A stretch of DNA of 64,000 bases, taken from Kitasatospora cheerisanensis KCTC 2395. Lineage in GTDB: Bacteria; Actinomycetota; Actinomycetes; Streptomycetales; Streptomycetaceae. The notes beneath the pieces are model-generated. The model made no database searches. It was not told the DNA's origin and saw nothing but the letters and a program-made list of their open reading frames with translations. Shown here piece after piece: positions 34,532 through 43,194 of the stretch. The translations under genes were made by a program, and so were the position numbers. The DNA lies in assembly GCF_000696185.1 (NCBI RefSeq), contig NZ_KK853997.1, positions 4,883,602 to 4,947,601 on the forward strand, read 5' to 3'. Positions within the stretch are counted from its first letter, which is position 1. Every line of letters starts with the position of its first letter.

Positions 34532-35119
34532 TCAGGCGGGGGTGCGCGGCGGCAGCGGGAGCGGCAGCGAGGGCAGGCCGTCGATGCTGACGGCGACGTG
34601 GTCCTTGCCCGCGCAGTAGTCGCCGAAGTTCTCCTCGCCCTTGCGGGCGAAGTACTGCCGGTGCAGCTCCCGGTCGGAGCGGTAGTCCATGAACGGGACG
34701 GCGAACCCGCAGGAGTCGCTGATCCGCTCGGCCCGCACCAGGACGATCGCGCGCAGCCCGACGCCGTCGGCGGCGGGGTCGAAGCGGCCGAGCAGCCCGG
34801 CGAACCGGGGGTCGTCGCGGAACACCGGCTCGCCCCGGCCGTGCACCCGCAGCACGGTCGGCGGGCCCTCGAAGGCGCACCACATCAGGGTGATCCGGCC
34901 GTTCTCCCGCAGGTGGGCGATGGTCTCGGCGTGCGAACCGCCGAAGTCCAGGTAGGCGAGGGTGAGTTCGTCGAGGACGGCGAGGGTGCCGGAGCGGCCC
35001 TTGGGGGAGAGGTTGACGTGGCCGTCGCCGGACAGCGGGGCGGTGGCCACGAAGAACACGGGCTGCCTGTCGATGAACGCGCGCAGCCGGTCGTCGATGC
35101 GTTCGTAGGACTTTCCCAT
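34532..35119 (-). CDS. Pyridoxamine 5'-phosphate oxidase family protein
   Basis: The 195-aa protein has the split-barrel flavin-binding fold of the PPOX family: FIDRQPVFFVATAPLSGDGHVNLSPKG at the start, then LDELTLAYLDFGGSHAETIAHLRENGRITLM. This branch binds FMN or F420 and is usually annotated only by family. The C-terminal part ends in Pro/Leu repeats. The ATG at 35119 is clear. It is divergent from a methyltransferase gene. Confidence 0.87.
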   Translation of the reverse strand: MGKSYERIDDRLRAFIDRQPVFFVATAPLSGDGHVNLSPKGRSGTLAVLDELTLAYLDFGGSHAETIAHLRENGRITLMWCAFEGPPTVLRVHGRGEPVFRDDPRFAGLLGRFDPAADGVGLRAIVLVRAERISDSCGFAVPFMDYRSDRELHRQYFARKGEENFGDYCAGKDHVAVSIDGLPSLPLPLPPRTPA

Positions 35120-35205
35120 GTGGACGATTCTGCGCCCGGCGGCCTCCCGCGGGCGAGGCCATTTCACAGTCGTCTCACCATGCGATACGGAATTGTCCGA
35201 TTCTT

Positions 35206-35217
35206 GGAACGCGTTCC
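35206..35217. promoter_or_regulatory. Palindrome GGAACGCGTTCC upstream of the methyltransferase gene
   Basis: A perfect 12-bp palindrome about 40 bases before the start. A GGAAT at 35189-35193 with GTT 19 bases later resembles a sigma-R type promoter, though the spacing is at the edge of the usual range. Confidence 0.4.
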
Positions 35218-35257
35218 TATCCTGGAGGGGTCGTCTTCGAGGGAGAGGGGAACCGCC

Positions 35258-36061
35258 GTGGCCGGCTACACCCACGGGCACCACGCCGCCGTCCTGCGCT
35301 CGCACCGCACCCGCACCGCCGCCAACTCCGCGGCCTACCTGCTGCCCGAACTGCGCGCGGGCCAGCGGCTGTTGGACATCGGCTGCGGGCCCGGCACGAT
35401 CACCGCGGACCTGGCCGACCGGCTCGGCCCGACCGGCCGGGTCGTCGGCGTCGACCCGTCGGAGGAGGTGCTCGTCCAGGCCGCCGCGCTGGCCGCCGGG
35501 CGCGGGCCGGACCGGCTGACCTTCGAGGCCGCCGACGTGTACCGGCTGCCGTACGCCGACGCCTCGTTCGACGTGGTGCACGCCCACCAGGTGCTCCAGC
35601 ACCTGGCCGACCCGGTCGCCGCACTGCGCGAGATGCGCCGGGTCACCGCCCCCGGCGGGGTGATCGCGGTCCGCGACGCCGACTACGCGGCCATGACCTG
35701 GTACCCCGAACTGCCGGAACTGGACGAGTGGCTGGCGCTCTACCGGCGGACCGCCCGAAGCTCCGGCGGCGAGCCCGACGCCGGCCGCCGCCTGCTGGCC
35801 TGGGCGCACGCCGCCAGCCTGACCGACGCCCGGCCGTCCTCCAGCACCTGGACGTACGCCACCGGGCCCGAACGCGCCTGGTGGTCGGAGAGCTGGGCCG
35901 AGCGGACGGAGCGCTCCAACACCGCCGCCACCGCCCTGGCCGAGGGTCTCGCCACCCCCGCGGACCTGGCCCGGATCGCCGCCGGCTGGCTGCGCTGGGC
36001 CACCCATCCGGACGCCTGGTTCGCCGTCCTGCACGGTGAACTCCTGGTGCGCGTAAGCTAG
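35258..36061 (+). CDS. Class I SAM-dependent methyltransferase (UbiE/MenG-like)
   Basis: The 267-aa enzyme has SAM motif I LLDIGCGPGTITADLA, motif II VVGVDPSEEVL, the acidic FEAADVYRLPYADASFDVV and post I VTAPGGVIAVRDADY. This is the methyltransf_11/25 group that includes ubiquinone and small-molecule methyltransferases. The GTG at 35258 is preceded by GAGGGAGAGGGG. A perfect palindrome and a TGTCCGATT motif lie upstream, so the gene may be specifically regulated. The substrate is unknown. Confidence 0.87.
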   Translation: MAGYTHGHHAAVLRSHRTRTAANSAAYLLPELRAGQRLLDIGCGPGTITADLADRLGPTGRVVGVDPSEEVLVQAAALAAGRGPDRLTFEAADVYRLPYADASFDVVHAHQVLQHLADPVAALREMRRVTAPGGVIAVRDADYAAMTWYPELPELDEWLALYRRTARSSGGEPDAGRRLLAWAHAASLTDARPSSSTWTYATGPERAWWSESWAERTERSNTAATALAEGLATPADLARIAAGWLRWATHPDAWFAVLHGELLVRVS

Positions 36062-36117
36062 TTGGGAATCACCGGCCCGAGGCTCGGTCCGGCCCGACCC
36101 CCACCGGGCCGGACCGC

Positions 36118-36123
36118 TACGGT
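36118..36123 (+). promoter_or_regulatory. -10 element of a likely leaderless promoter (62-aa gene)
   Basis: TACGGT ends eight bases before the ATG at 36132. Confidence 0.45.
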
Positions 36124-36131
36124 GGGGCGCC

Positions 36132-36320
36132 ATGGGAACCCCCGACCGCCCGGCCGCCACCCACCGCGTCATGCGCCAGGACGACAACGGCAACCGCTTC
36201 CTGGTCGCCCGCGGCCTGACCCGCCCCGCCGCCGAGGCGATGGCCGCCGAGTTCGAGGCCCGCGGCCACAAGCAGCTCTACTGGACCGAACCCGACGAGG
36301 CCGGACCGGCCGCGCAGTAG
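36132..36320 (+). CDS. Small conserved-type protein, 62 aa, SPOR-like pattern
   Basis: The 62-aa product reads as one small domain: HRVMRQDDNGNRFLVARGLTRP followed by an Ala-rich helix and HKQLYWTEPD. This strand-helix-strand pattern is seen in many small actinobacterial proteins and looks like a half SPOR repeat. The function is unknown. The start is supported by a TACGGT hexamer eight bases upstream, and codon usage is typical of a real gene. Confidence 0.65.
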   Translation: MGTPDRPAATHRVMRQDDNGNRFLVARGLTRPAAEAMAAEFEARGHKQLYWTEPDEAGPAAQ

Positions 36321-36387
36321 CCGCCGCGGGCCCGCCGCCGCGTAGCGTGGCGGAAGCAGGGGCGGCCACCAGCGAGGAGGACATCCG

Positions 36388-36858
36388 TTGGCACTGGAGA
36401 TCGAGCGCAAGTTCCTGGTCCCGGACGGCGAAAGCGTCCCCGACGGGCGGGAGTTCGAGGTCCGGCAGGGCTACCTGGTGCTCGGCCCGGACGGCGCCGA
36501 GGCCCGGGTGCGGGACCAGGACGGCGCGTGCTCGCTGACCGTCAAGCGCGGCGCCGGCCTGGTCCGCGGCGAGTGGGAGACCCCGCTCGCCGCCGAGCAG
36601 TTCGAGGCGCTGTGGCCCGCCACCGAGCACGCCCGGGTCGCCAAGACCCGCCGGGTGGTCCCGCTCGGCCGGCACGAGGCCGTGGTCGACACCTTCCACG
36701 GCCGGCTGGCCGGACTGCGCACCGTCGAGGTCGAGTTCGCCGACCGGGAGGACGCCGCCGCCTTCACCCCGCCGCCCTGGTTCGGCCCCGAGGTCACCGA
36801 CCGCGCCGACCTGAAGAACCAGCACCTCGCCACCGCCGCCGGGCCGCCCCGCCCCTGA
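36388..36858 (+). CDS. CYTH domain protein
   Basis: The 156-aa protein begins with EIERKFLV, the ExExK signature of CYTH (CyaB/thiamine triphosphatase) enzymes, and keeps the alternating charged strands ARVRDQ, LTVKRG, VVDTF and TVEVEFAD of the tunnel fold. Bacterial members hydrolyse tripolyphosphate or related compounds. It starts at TTG 36388, well supported by GAGGAGG upstream; no ATG or GTG fits. It lies before a Nudix gene on the same strand. Confidence 0.88.
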   Translation: MALEIERKFLVPDGESVPDGREFEVRQGYLVLGPDGAEARVRDQDGACSLTVKRGAGLVRGEWETPLAAEQFEALWPATEHARVAKTRRVVPLGRHEAVVDTFHGRLAGLRTVEVEFADREDAAAFTPPPWFGPEVTDRADLKNQHLATAAGPPRP

Positions 36859-36927
36859 CGTAGGGTCGGGAGCCGGCGGGCCCCGGCACGGCGCCCGCGC
36901 GGCGAGCACGAGGGCGGCAGGACGGCG

Positions 36928-37329
36928 ATGGCAGAGCTGATCGACACGGTGGCGTGGGTCCGACTGGAGGGCGGCCGGATCCTGTGCGCGCGCCCCCGCG
37001 GCAAGGACGCGTTCTACATCCCCGGCGGCAAGCGCGAGGGCGACGAGACCGACCTGCAGACCCTCGTCCGGGAGATCGCCGAGGAGCTCACCGTCGCCAT
37101 CCGCCCCGACACCGTCGCCCACGTCGGCACCTACCACGCCGACGTGCCGGGCCACCCGGCCGGCGCCACCGTCCGGATGGCCTGCTACCTCGCCGACTAC
37201 ACCGGCACCCTCGCCGCCAGCAGCGAGATCGAGGACGTCGAGTGGTTCGGCTACGCCGACCGCGACCGCGTCCCCCCGGTCGACCAGCTGCTCTTCGACG
37301 ACCTGCACCGCGACGGCCACCTGCGCTGA
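36928..37329 (+). CDS. Nudix hydrolase
   Basis: The 133-aa protein carries a complete Nudix box at about residues 33-55: G-G-K-R-E-G-D-E, then the REIAEEL segment, which binds the metal. Family members hydrolyse nucleoside diphosphate derivatives, and small single-domain ones such as this often remove oxidised nucleotides. The substrate is unknown. The ATG at 36928 has GGCAGG upstream. The gap to the CYTH gene is 69 bases. Confidence 0.9.
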   Translation: MAELIDTVAWVRLEGGRILCARPRGKDAFYIPGGKREGDETDLQTLVREIAEELTVAIRPDTVAHVGTYHADVPGHPAGATVRMACYLADYTGTLAASSEIEDVEWFGYADRDRVPPVDQLLFDDLHRDGHLR

Positions 37330-37929
37330 CGGCCCGCGCACCGTCGCCGCGCCGAAACTCGAACACCCCCTTCCTGCCCGTTCTGTACGCCAATCGGACA
37401 GACGACCCCTATGCCGGGATAGCTGCGCCTTTCCCTGGGTATGGCAGTGTTCGGCAGCATTCGTCACGATCGGTAGCCGGGCACGGCGCAGCGTGGCGAC
37501 GGCCCGCGCCCCGGCGGCCCGCCGGTGGCGCGTTCCAGCGACGGCCGGAGGCCCCGTAGGTGGCGAAGCCGGGTGACGGCGGGGGAGAGCACGAGGCGTC
37601 CGGCCTGCCCTCGCGCGGTTCGCGGCGGCCGAGCGGCCCCGCGCTGCCCATAGGCGGCGGCCGGTCCGGCCGGGCGGCTGCCCGCGCCCGCCTGCGCAGG
37701 CGACCCGGGCCGAGCAGCCCCGGCCGTCCCGGCCGCGGAGCCCGGCAGCGCGCCCACCGCCGGCCCGGCCGCCACGCAGCCGCCCGCCGGCGGGCCGCTG
37801 CGCACCTCCCGCGGCCGCCCCGCCCGGGCGTTCCCCGGCACGGCCGGCCCGCACCCGGGCGCGCGCTCCGACGCCGGGCCCACCGCGCTGCACCCCGGCC
37901 GCCGCACCGAGGGCGGCAGCCTGCTGGAC
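37330..37929. other. Leader and N-terminal region of uncertain reading before the PAS phosphatase
   Basis: 37330-37559 is intergenic and relatively AT-rich; it holds the TGTCCGATT-type motif (37392-37400 on the other strand). At 37547-37551 a GGAGG lies eight bases before a GTG at 37560, the best start signal in the area. Its frame is not the frame of the phosphatase. The phosphatase frame is open from 37654 but has no start codon before 37930. So 37560-37929 is probably coding with a frame error. Confidence 0.5.
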
Positions 37930-40371
37930 GTGGTGCGGGTGGCGATCGTCATCCTGGACACCGCGGGCCGGGTGGTGCTGTGGAGCCCCGCCGCCGAGGA
38001 GATGCTCGGCTGGCCCAGCGAGGTGCTGGTCGGCCGGGCCATCGAGGACCTGACCGCCGACCCGGAGGATGCCCGGCGGGCCGGGGCGGCGATCCAGGAG
38101 ACCCTGCGGCGCGGCTCCTGGCACGGCTTCACCGCCATCAGCGACCGGGACGGCGTCCCGGTCGAGGTCGAGGCCCGGCTGTCGCTGCTGGTCGACGGCG
38201 ACGGCTCGCCGTACGTGCAGGCCGCGCTCACCGAGGCCGCCGCGCTGCGCGCCGTCGAGCGCGACCTCGCCGTCCGCGACGCGCTGTTCGAGCAGTCCCC
38301 GCTCGGCATCGCCGTGCTGGACACCGAACTGCGGTACACCGCCGTCAACCGGACGCTGGCCGAGATGAACGGCCTGCCCGCCGAGGCGCACATCGGCCGC
38401 ACCACCGGCGAGACCCTGCCGGAGCGCTCCGCCGACGAGATCACCGCCCTGCAGCGCCAGGTGCTGGCCACCGGCGAGCCCGTCATCGACGTCACGCTGG
38501 CCGCGCCGCACACCGGCCGGGCCGGCTACCGGTCGATCTCGTTCAGCCGGATGACCGACCGGTCCGGCCGGGTGCTCGGCATCTCCGGCACCGCGATGGA
38601 CGTCACCGAGCGCTACCGGGCGGTGGCCAAGGTCGAGGGCGCCCGGCGGCGGCTGTCGCTGCTCAACGAGTTCGGCTCCCGGGTCGGCGACCTGCTGGAC
38701 GCCTCGATGATCGCCCAGGAGCTGGCCGGCGCGGTGGTCCCGCGGCTGGCCGACTACGCCGCGGTGATCCTGCTGCAGGCCGTCGCGCACGGTGACGACC
38801 TGCCCCGGCACGGCCACGACCGGCACACCTCGCTGCTGCAGCTCGGCGTCGCCGCCGTCCAGGACGGCCCGGCGGTGGAGGCCATGCTCCGGCACGGCGC
38901 CCGGATCACCTTCGAGGACGGCTCGGTGTTCGGCCGGGTGCTGCGCAGCGGCGTCCCCGCCCTGCTCACCGGCGCCGAGCTGGACGCGCTGTCCTTCCCC
39001 GACGACCCCAAGGTGGAGGCCGCCCGCGAGCTCGGCATCCACTCCCGGCTGGTGGTGCCGCTGCGGGCCCGCGGCATCGTGATCGGCCTGCTGGTGGTCA
39101 GCCGGGCCGGCTACCGCGAGGGCTTCGACCGCGACGACCTGGCCTTCACCGTCGAACTCGCCGACCGGGCCGGCAGCTCGCTCGACAACGCCCGCCTGTA
39201 CGCCCGCGAGCGGACGGCCGCGCTCACCCTGCAGCGCACCCTGCTGCCGCAGCAGGTCCCGCAGCCGGCCGGCGTCGAGGTGGCCTACCGGTACGTGCCG
39301 GGCTCCAGCGGCACCGAGGTCGGCGGCGACTGGTTCGACGTCATCCCGCTGCCCGGCGACCGCACCGCGCTGGTGGTCGGCGACGTGATGGGCCACGGCC
39401 TGCGGGCCGCCGCCACGATGGGCCGGCTGCGCACCGCGGTCCGGGTGCTGGCCGCCCTCGACCTGGCGCCCGAGGTGGTCCTGCGGCACGTCCACGAGCT
39501 CGCCGACGACCTCGCCCAGGGCCCCGACGAGGCCCTGCTCGCCACCTGCGTCTACGCGGTGTTCGACCCCGCGCGGCGCAGCCTGACCGTCACCAAGGCC
39601 GGCCACATCCCGCCGGTCCTGGTGGTGCCCGGCGCCGACGCCGAGCCGGCCCGCTCCGGCGGTCCGCTGCCCGGCGGCGCCGGCCAAGTGCTCGACCTGC
39701 CCTCCGGCGCGCCGCTCGGCGTCGGCGGAGTGCCGTTCGAGTCGATCGAGATGGAGATCCCGGACGGCAGCCTGCTCGCCCTGTGCACGGACGGGCTGGT
39801 CGAGTCGCGGGACAAGGATCTGGACGTGGGACTGGGGAGGTTGGTCAGCGTGCTCGAACAGCCGTACGCCTCGATCCAACAGGCGTGCGAGGCCGTCCTC
39901 GACACCATGGAACAGGGCCGCGAGCCCGACGACGTGGCACTCCTGCTGGCCCGGCTCGGCCAGGGCAGGGACGACGCGCCCACCGCCGGCTGGACCCTGC
40001 CGGCCGAGCCCACCGCGGTGTCCCGGGCCCGCCGCCTGGTCCGGCACACGCTCGCCGACTGGGGCGTCGAGGCCCTCACCGACACCGCGGAGCTGCTGGT
40101 CAGCGAGCTGGTCACGAACGCCGTCCGGTACGCCAGCGCCCCGATCGGGGTCCGGCTCACCCTCGGCGAGGTGCTGCTGGTGGAGATCTCCGACCCGCTG
40201 CCCGACCCGCCCCGGGAGCGGCACGCGAGCGCCGGCGACGAGGGCGGGCGCGGCCTCGAACTGGTCCGCCGGCTCGCGCTGCGCTGGGGCACCCGGGCCG
40301 AGGGGCTGGGCAAGGTCGTCTGGTTCGAACTGGCAGACTCGGACGTTCAACCACCCGAGTCGATGTTGTGA
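37930..40371 (+). CDS. PAS-PAS-GAF-PP2C-HATPase sensor phosphatase (first of a tandem pair)
   Basis: In the uninterrupted frame the protein has 813 aa: two PAS domains (about 1-110 and 115-235, the second beginning LFEQSPLGIAVLDTELRYTAVN), a GAF domain (about 240-410), a SpoIIE-type PP2C (about 420-640) and an RsbW-like ATPase (about 670-813). PP2C motifs are VGGDWFDVIPLPGD, VVGDVMGHG, ATCVYAVFDP, AGHIPPV and LCTDGLVES; the ATPase N-box is ELLVSELVTNAVRYA. It probably senses a signal and acts on anti-sigma/anti-anti-sigma partners. PAS1 begins at once at 37930, so the real start is probably the GTG at 37560 with a frame error between. A paralogue follows. Confidence 0.85.
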   Translation: MVRVAIVILDTAGRVVLWSPAAEEMLGWPSEVLVGRAIEDLTADPEDARRAGAAIQETLRRGSWHGFTAISDRDGVPVEVEARLSLLVDGDGSPYVQAALTEAAALRAVERDLAVRDALFEQSPLGIAVLDTELRYTAVNRTLAEMNGLPAEAHIGRTTGETLPERSADEITALQRQVLATGEPVIDVTLAAPHTGRAGYRSISFSRMTDRSGRVLGISGTAMDVTERYRAVAKVEGARRRLSLLNEFGSRVGDLLDASMIAQELAGAVVPRLADYAAVILLQAVAHGDDLPRHGHDRHTSLLQLGVAAVQDGPAVEAMLRHGARITFEDGSVFGRVLRSGVPALLTGAELDALSFPDDPKVEAARELGIHSRLVVPLRARGIVIGLLVVSRAGYREGFDRDDLAFTVELADRAGSSLDNARLYARERTAALTLQRTLLPQQVPQPAGVEVAYRYVPGSSGTEVGGDWFDVIPLPGDRTALVVGDVMGHGLRAAATMGRLRTAVRVLAALDLAPEVVLRHVHELADDLAQGPDEALLATCVYAVFDPARRSLTVTKAGHIPPVLVVPGADAEPARSGGPLPGGAGQVLDLPSGAPLGVGGVPFESIEMEIPDGSLLALCTDGLVESRDKDLDVGLGRLVSVLEQPYASIQQACEAVLDTMEQGREPDDVALLLARLGQGRDDAPTAGWTLPAEPTAVSRARRLVRHTLADWGVEALTDTAELLVSELVTNAVRYASAPIGVRLTLGEVLLVEISDPLPDPPRERHASAGDEGGRGLELVRRLALRWGTRAEGLGKVVWFELADSDVQPPESML

Positions 40372-40405
40372 CGTTGAAGGGCGTGTGCGCTCGCGCCCCG
40401 ATGAT

Positions 40406-40430
40406 GAATACTCGGACATCGAATACTCGG
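40406..40430. promoter_or_regulatory. Direct repeat GAATACTCGG x2 between the tandem phosphatase genes
   Basis: GAATACTCGG at 40406-40415 and 40421-40430, 15 bases apart, in an AT-richer patch about 50-70 bases before the second phosphatase start. It could be a regulator-binding site. Confidence 0.45.
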
Positions 40431-40475
40431 TCTTCTCGACACCGGATGGGCGCGCGGGTTGGAGGGGTCGGTCCG

Positions 40476-42992
40476 TTGAACAGCTTCCCGGCACGGAACA
40501 CGACGCACGGAAGCAGCGGCCATGCCGCGCTGCCGGAGCAGCCGGGTGCCCCGACGGTGCCTGCCACCCTCCCGGACGGCTGGGAACAGGGCTCCTCGGG
40601 CACCATCTACGACTACATCCGCGTCGCCACCTTCGCGATCGGCCCCGACGGGCGGATCGCGCAGTGGAGCGACCGGGCCGCCCAGTTCTTCGGCGTGCCC
40701 GCCGCCGAGGCGGTCGGCGCCGACCCGATCACCGCGTTCATACCGCGCGAGCTGTGGCAGCGCGGCCGGGCCCGGCTGGAGCGCATCCTGTCCGGCGAGG
40801 AGTGGGTCGGCACCGCCCCCTACCGGGACCTGTCCGGCGCGGAGAGCCTCGCCGAGGTCTACGCGATGCCCGACAGCGCCGACGGCTCCGCCACCTGCCT
40901 GGCCGTCGACCTCGGCCGGCTGCGCGCCATCGAGACCGACCTGGCCGCCTCCGAGGCCGTAATCGGCCAGACCCCCACCGGGTTCTTCCTGTTCGACACC
41001 GACCTGAAGCTGCAGCGCGTCAACGCCGCCTTCGCCACCGGCCTCGGCCGCACCCCCGCCGCCCTCCAGGGCCTCGCCCCCGGCGACGTGTTCCGGCCCT
41101 CGGACGCGGACCGGCTGCTGCTCGCCCTGCGCAAGGTCCTCACCGGCCAGGAGCCGGTCCTCGACCTGCGGATCTCCGGCCCCGCCCGCCCCGGCCACGG
41201 CCCGGCCGGCCGCGACGACGACCAGCGCACCTGGGCGGTGTCGCTGTACCGCCTCACCGCCGCCGGCGGCCGCCCGATAGGCGTGGCCGGCCAGGTCCAG
41301 GACGTCACCAGCCGGCACATCGCCGAACGCGAGGCCGCCGGGGTCCGCCGCAGCCTCGCGCTGCTCAACGAGGCGTCCACGCACATCGGCTCCACCCTCG
41401 ACCTGGAGACCACCGCCAAGGAACTGCTCGACGTGATCGTCCCGCAGTTCTGCGACGTCGCCACCGTCGACCTGTACACCGCCCTGCTCACCGGCGACTC
41501 CTCGCTCACCGCCAACCCCGAGAACGGCGAACTGCGCCGGGTCGCGGTCTCCAGCGTGGTCGGCAACGCCCCCTCGGTGCTCGGCAGCGAGCGCGGCGGC
41601 GTCCGGGTCGCCGAGGCCGGCGGCACGCTCTGCTACCCGCCGCGCTCCCCGCACGCCCGCGCGCTGCGCACCGGCCGCAGCGTCGTCCCGCAGCCCGGGC
41701 CCGACCCGCTGCTGCGCTCCACCCTGGTGGTGCCGCTGGTCGCCCGCGACCAGGTGCTCGGCCTGGTGCAGCTGTCCCGGGCGATCGGCAGCGAGCCGTT
41801 CGACGCCCGCGAGGTGGCGATCGCCGAGGAGCTGGTCGCCCGCGCCGCCGTCTGCGTCGACAACGCGCGGCTGTACCGCCGCGAGCACGAGCGGGCGCTG
41901 ATCCTGCAGCGCAGCCTGCTGCCCCCGGGCAACCCGGCGGCGTCCGGCCTGGAGATCGCCCGCCGCTACCTGCCCAGCAACAACAACACCGAGGTCGGCG
42001 GCGACTGGTTCGACGTCATCCCGCTGCCCGGCAGCCGCACCGCCCTGGTGATCGGCGACGTGATGGGCCGCGGCCTGCGCGCCGCCGTCGCGATGGGCCA
42101 GCTGCGCACCGCCGTCCGCACCCTCGCGATGCTCGACCTGGATCCGGAGGAGGTGCTCTCCGCCCTCGACGAGATCGCCCGCGGCCTCGGCAACGACGAC
42201 GCCGAACCGGACCGCGCCGGCGCCGAGGTCTACCTCGCCACCTGCGTGTACGCGGTGTACGACGCGGTCAAGCAGCGCTGCACCTTCGCCAACGCCGGCC
42301 ACCTGCCGCCGGTGCTGCTCGCCCCCGGCGAGCGCGCCCGGATGCTCGACGTGCCGCCCGGCCTGCCGCTCGGCGTCGGCGGCGAGCCGTTCGAGGAGGT
42401 CACCGTCGACCTGCCCGAGGGCGCCGTCCTCGGCCTGTACACCGACGGCCTGGTGGAGTCCCGCAAGCACCAGCTGGACGAGGGCCTGAAGGCGTTCCGC
42501 ACCGCCCTCACCAACGGCTCCGACCGCCTGGAGGAGCTCTGCGACCAGGTGCTGGACGAGCTCAACCCGCACCACGGCGAGGACGACATCGCGCTGCTGA
42601 TGGCCAAGGTCCACGCCCTGCCCGCCGGCTCGGTCGGCGACTGGCGGCTGCCGCCCGAGCCGACCTCGGTCGCCCGGGCCCGCGAGGCCGCCTGCGGCTG
42701 GCTGCTGGAGCGCGGCCTGGACGAACTGGTCGACACCTCCGAGCTGCTGGTGAGCGAACTCGTCACGAACGCCCTGCGGCACGGCCGCGGCGAGATCCGG
42801 CTGCGCCTGCTGCGCGACCGCACCATGGTCTGCGAGGTCTGGGACGACGCCTACGCCCAACCGCGCCAGCGCCGCGCCCAGGAGACCGACGAGGGCGGCC
42901 GCGGCCTGCAGCTCGTCTCCCTGCTGGCCGAGCGCTGGGGCAGCCGCCGCACCCCCAAGGGCAAGATCGTCTGGTTCGAGCTGTCGCTGTAG
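40476..42992 (+). CDS. PAS-PAS-GAF-PP2C-HATPase sensor phosphatase (second of a tandem pair)
   Basis: The 838-aa protein has PAS domains (about residues 45-150 and 155-285), GAF (about 290-460), SpoIIE PP2C (about 470-690) and HATPase (about 705-838). Motifs are VGGDWFDVIPLPGS, VIGDVMGRG, ATCVYAVYDAV, ANAGHLPPV and LYTDGLVES; the ATPase N-box is ELLVSELVTNALRHG. I prefer the TTG at 40476 because GGAGGGG lies eight bases upstream; an ATG at 40446 has no such site. It parallels the preceding gene domain by domain and probably arose by duplication. The second Gly-box segment RGLQLVSLLAERWG is intact. Confidence 0.88.
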   Translation: MNSFPARNTTHGSSGHAALPEQPGAPTVPATLPDGWEQGSSGTIYDYIRVATFAIGPDGRIAQWSDRAAQFFGVPAAEAVGADPITAFIPRELWQRGRARLERILSGEEWVGTAPYRDLSGAESLAEVYAMPDSADGSATCLAVDLGRLRAIETDLAASEAVIGQTPTGFFLFDTDLKLQRVNAAFATGLGRTPAALQGLAPGDVFRPSDADRLLLALRKVLTGQEPVLDLRISGPARPGHGPAGRDDDQRTWAVSLYRLTAAGGRPIGVAGQVQDVTSRHIAEREAAGVRRSLALLNEASTHIGSTLDLETTAKELLDVIVPQFCDVATVDLYTALLTGDSSLTANPENGELRRVAVSSVVGNAPSVLGSERGGVRVAEAGGTLCYPPRSPHARALRTGRSVVPQPGPDPLLRSTLVVPLVARDQVLGLVQLSRAIGSEPFDAREVAIAEELVARAAVCVDNARLYRREHERALILQRSLLPPGNPAASGLEIARRYLPSNNNTEVGGDWFDVIPLPGSRTALVIGDVMGRGLRAAVAMGQLRTAVRTLAMLDLDPEEVLSALDEIARGLGNDDAEPDRAGAEVYLATCVYAVYDAVKQRCTFANAGHLPPVLLAPGERARMLDVPPGLPLGVGGEPFEEVTVDLPEGAVLGLYTDGLVESRKHQLDEGLKAFRTALTNGSDRLEELCDQVLDELNPHHGEDDIALLMAKVHALPAGSVGDWRLPPEPTSVARAREAACGWLLERGLDELVDTSELLVSELVTNALRHGRGEIRLRLLRDRTMVCEVWDDAYAQPRQRRAQETDEGGRGLQLVSLLAERWGSRRTPKGKIVWFELSL

Positions 42993-43088
42993 CCCCGGAT
43001 GCCCCGGTTCGTACCGGGAGCAGTCCCGGGCGACTGTGATCCAAACCTCCTCGGGCTGCCCGTTTCTGCTCCATTGCGGGCTTCCCCG

Positions 43089-43094
43089 TACGAT
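43089..43094 (+). promoter_or_regulatory. Candidate -10 element of typA
   Basis: TACGAT about 100 bases before the typA start; no convincing -35 hexamer at the usual distance. Confidence 0.35.
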
Positions 43095-43194
43095 GGGGAG
43101 AAGCCGAGGCATGTGCCGTGCCCGGTGGGTGGACCGGTGAATGCTGACGCGGGCCGGGCACCGTGACCCACGATTCCGGGAGAATCAGCGCCGC

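Noticed and set aside
36169..40494. 1441-codon open frame on the - strand
   Set aside because: It is the antisense shadow of the CYTH, Nudix and PAS-phosphatase genes and has no domain content.
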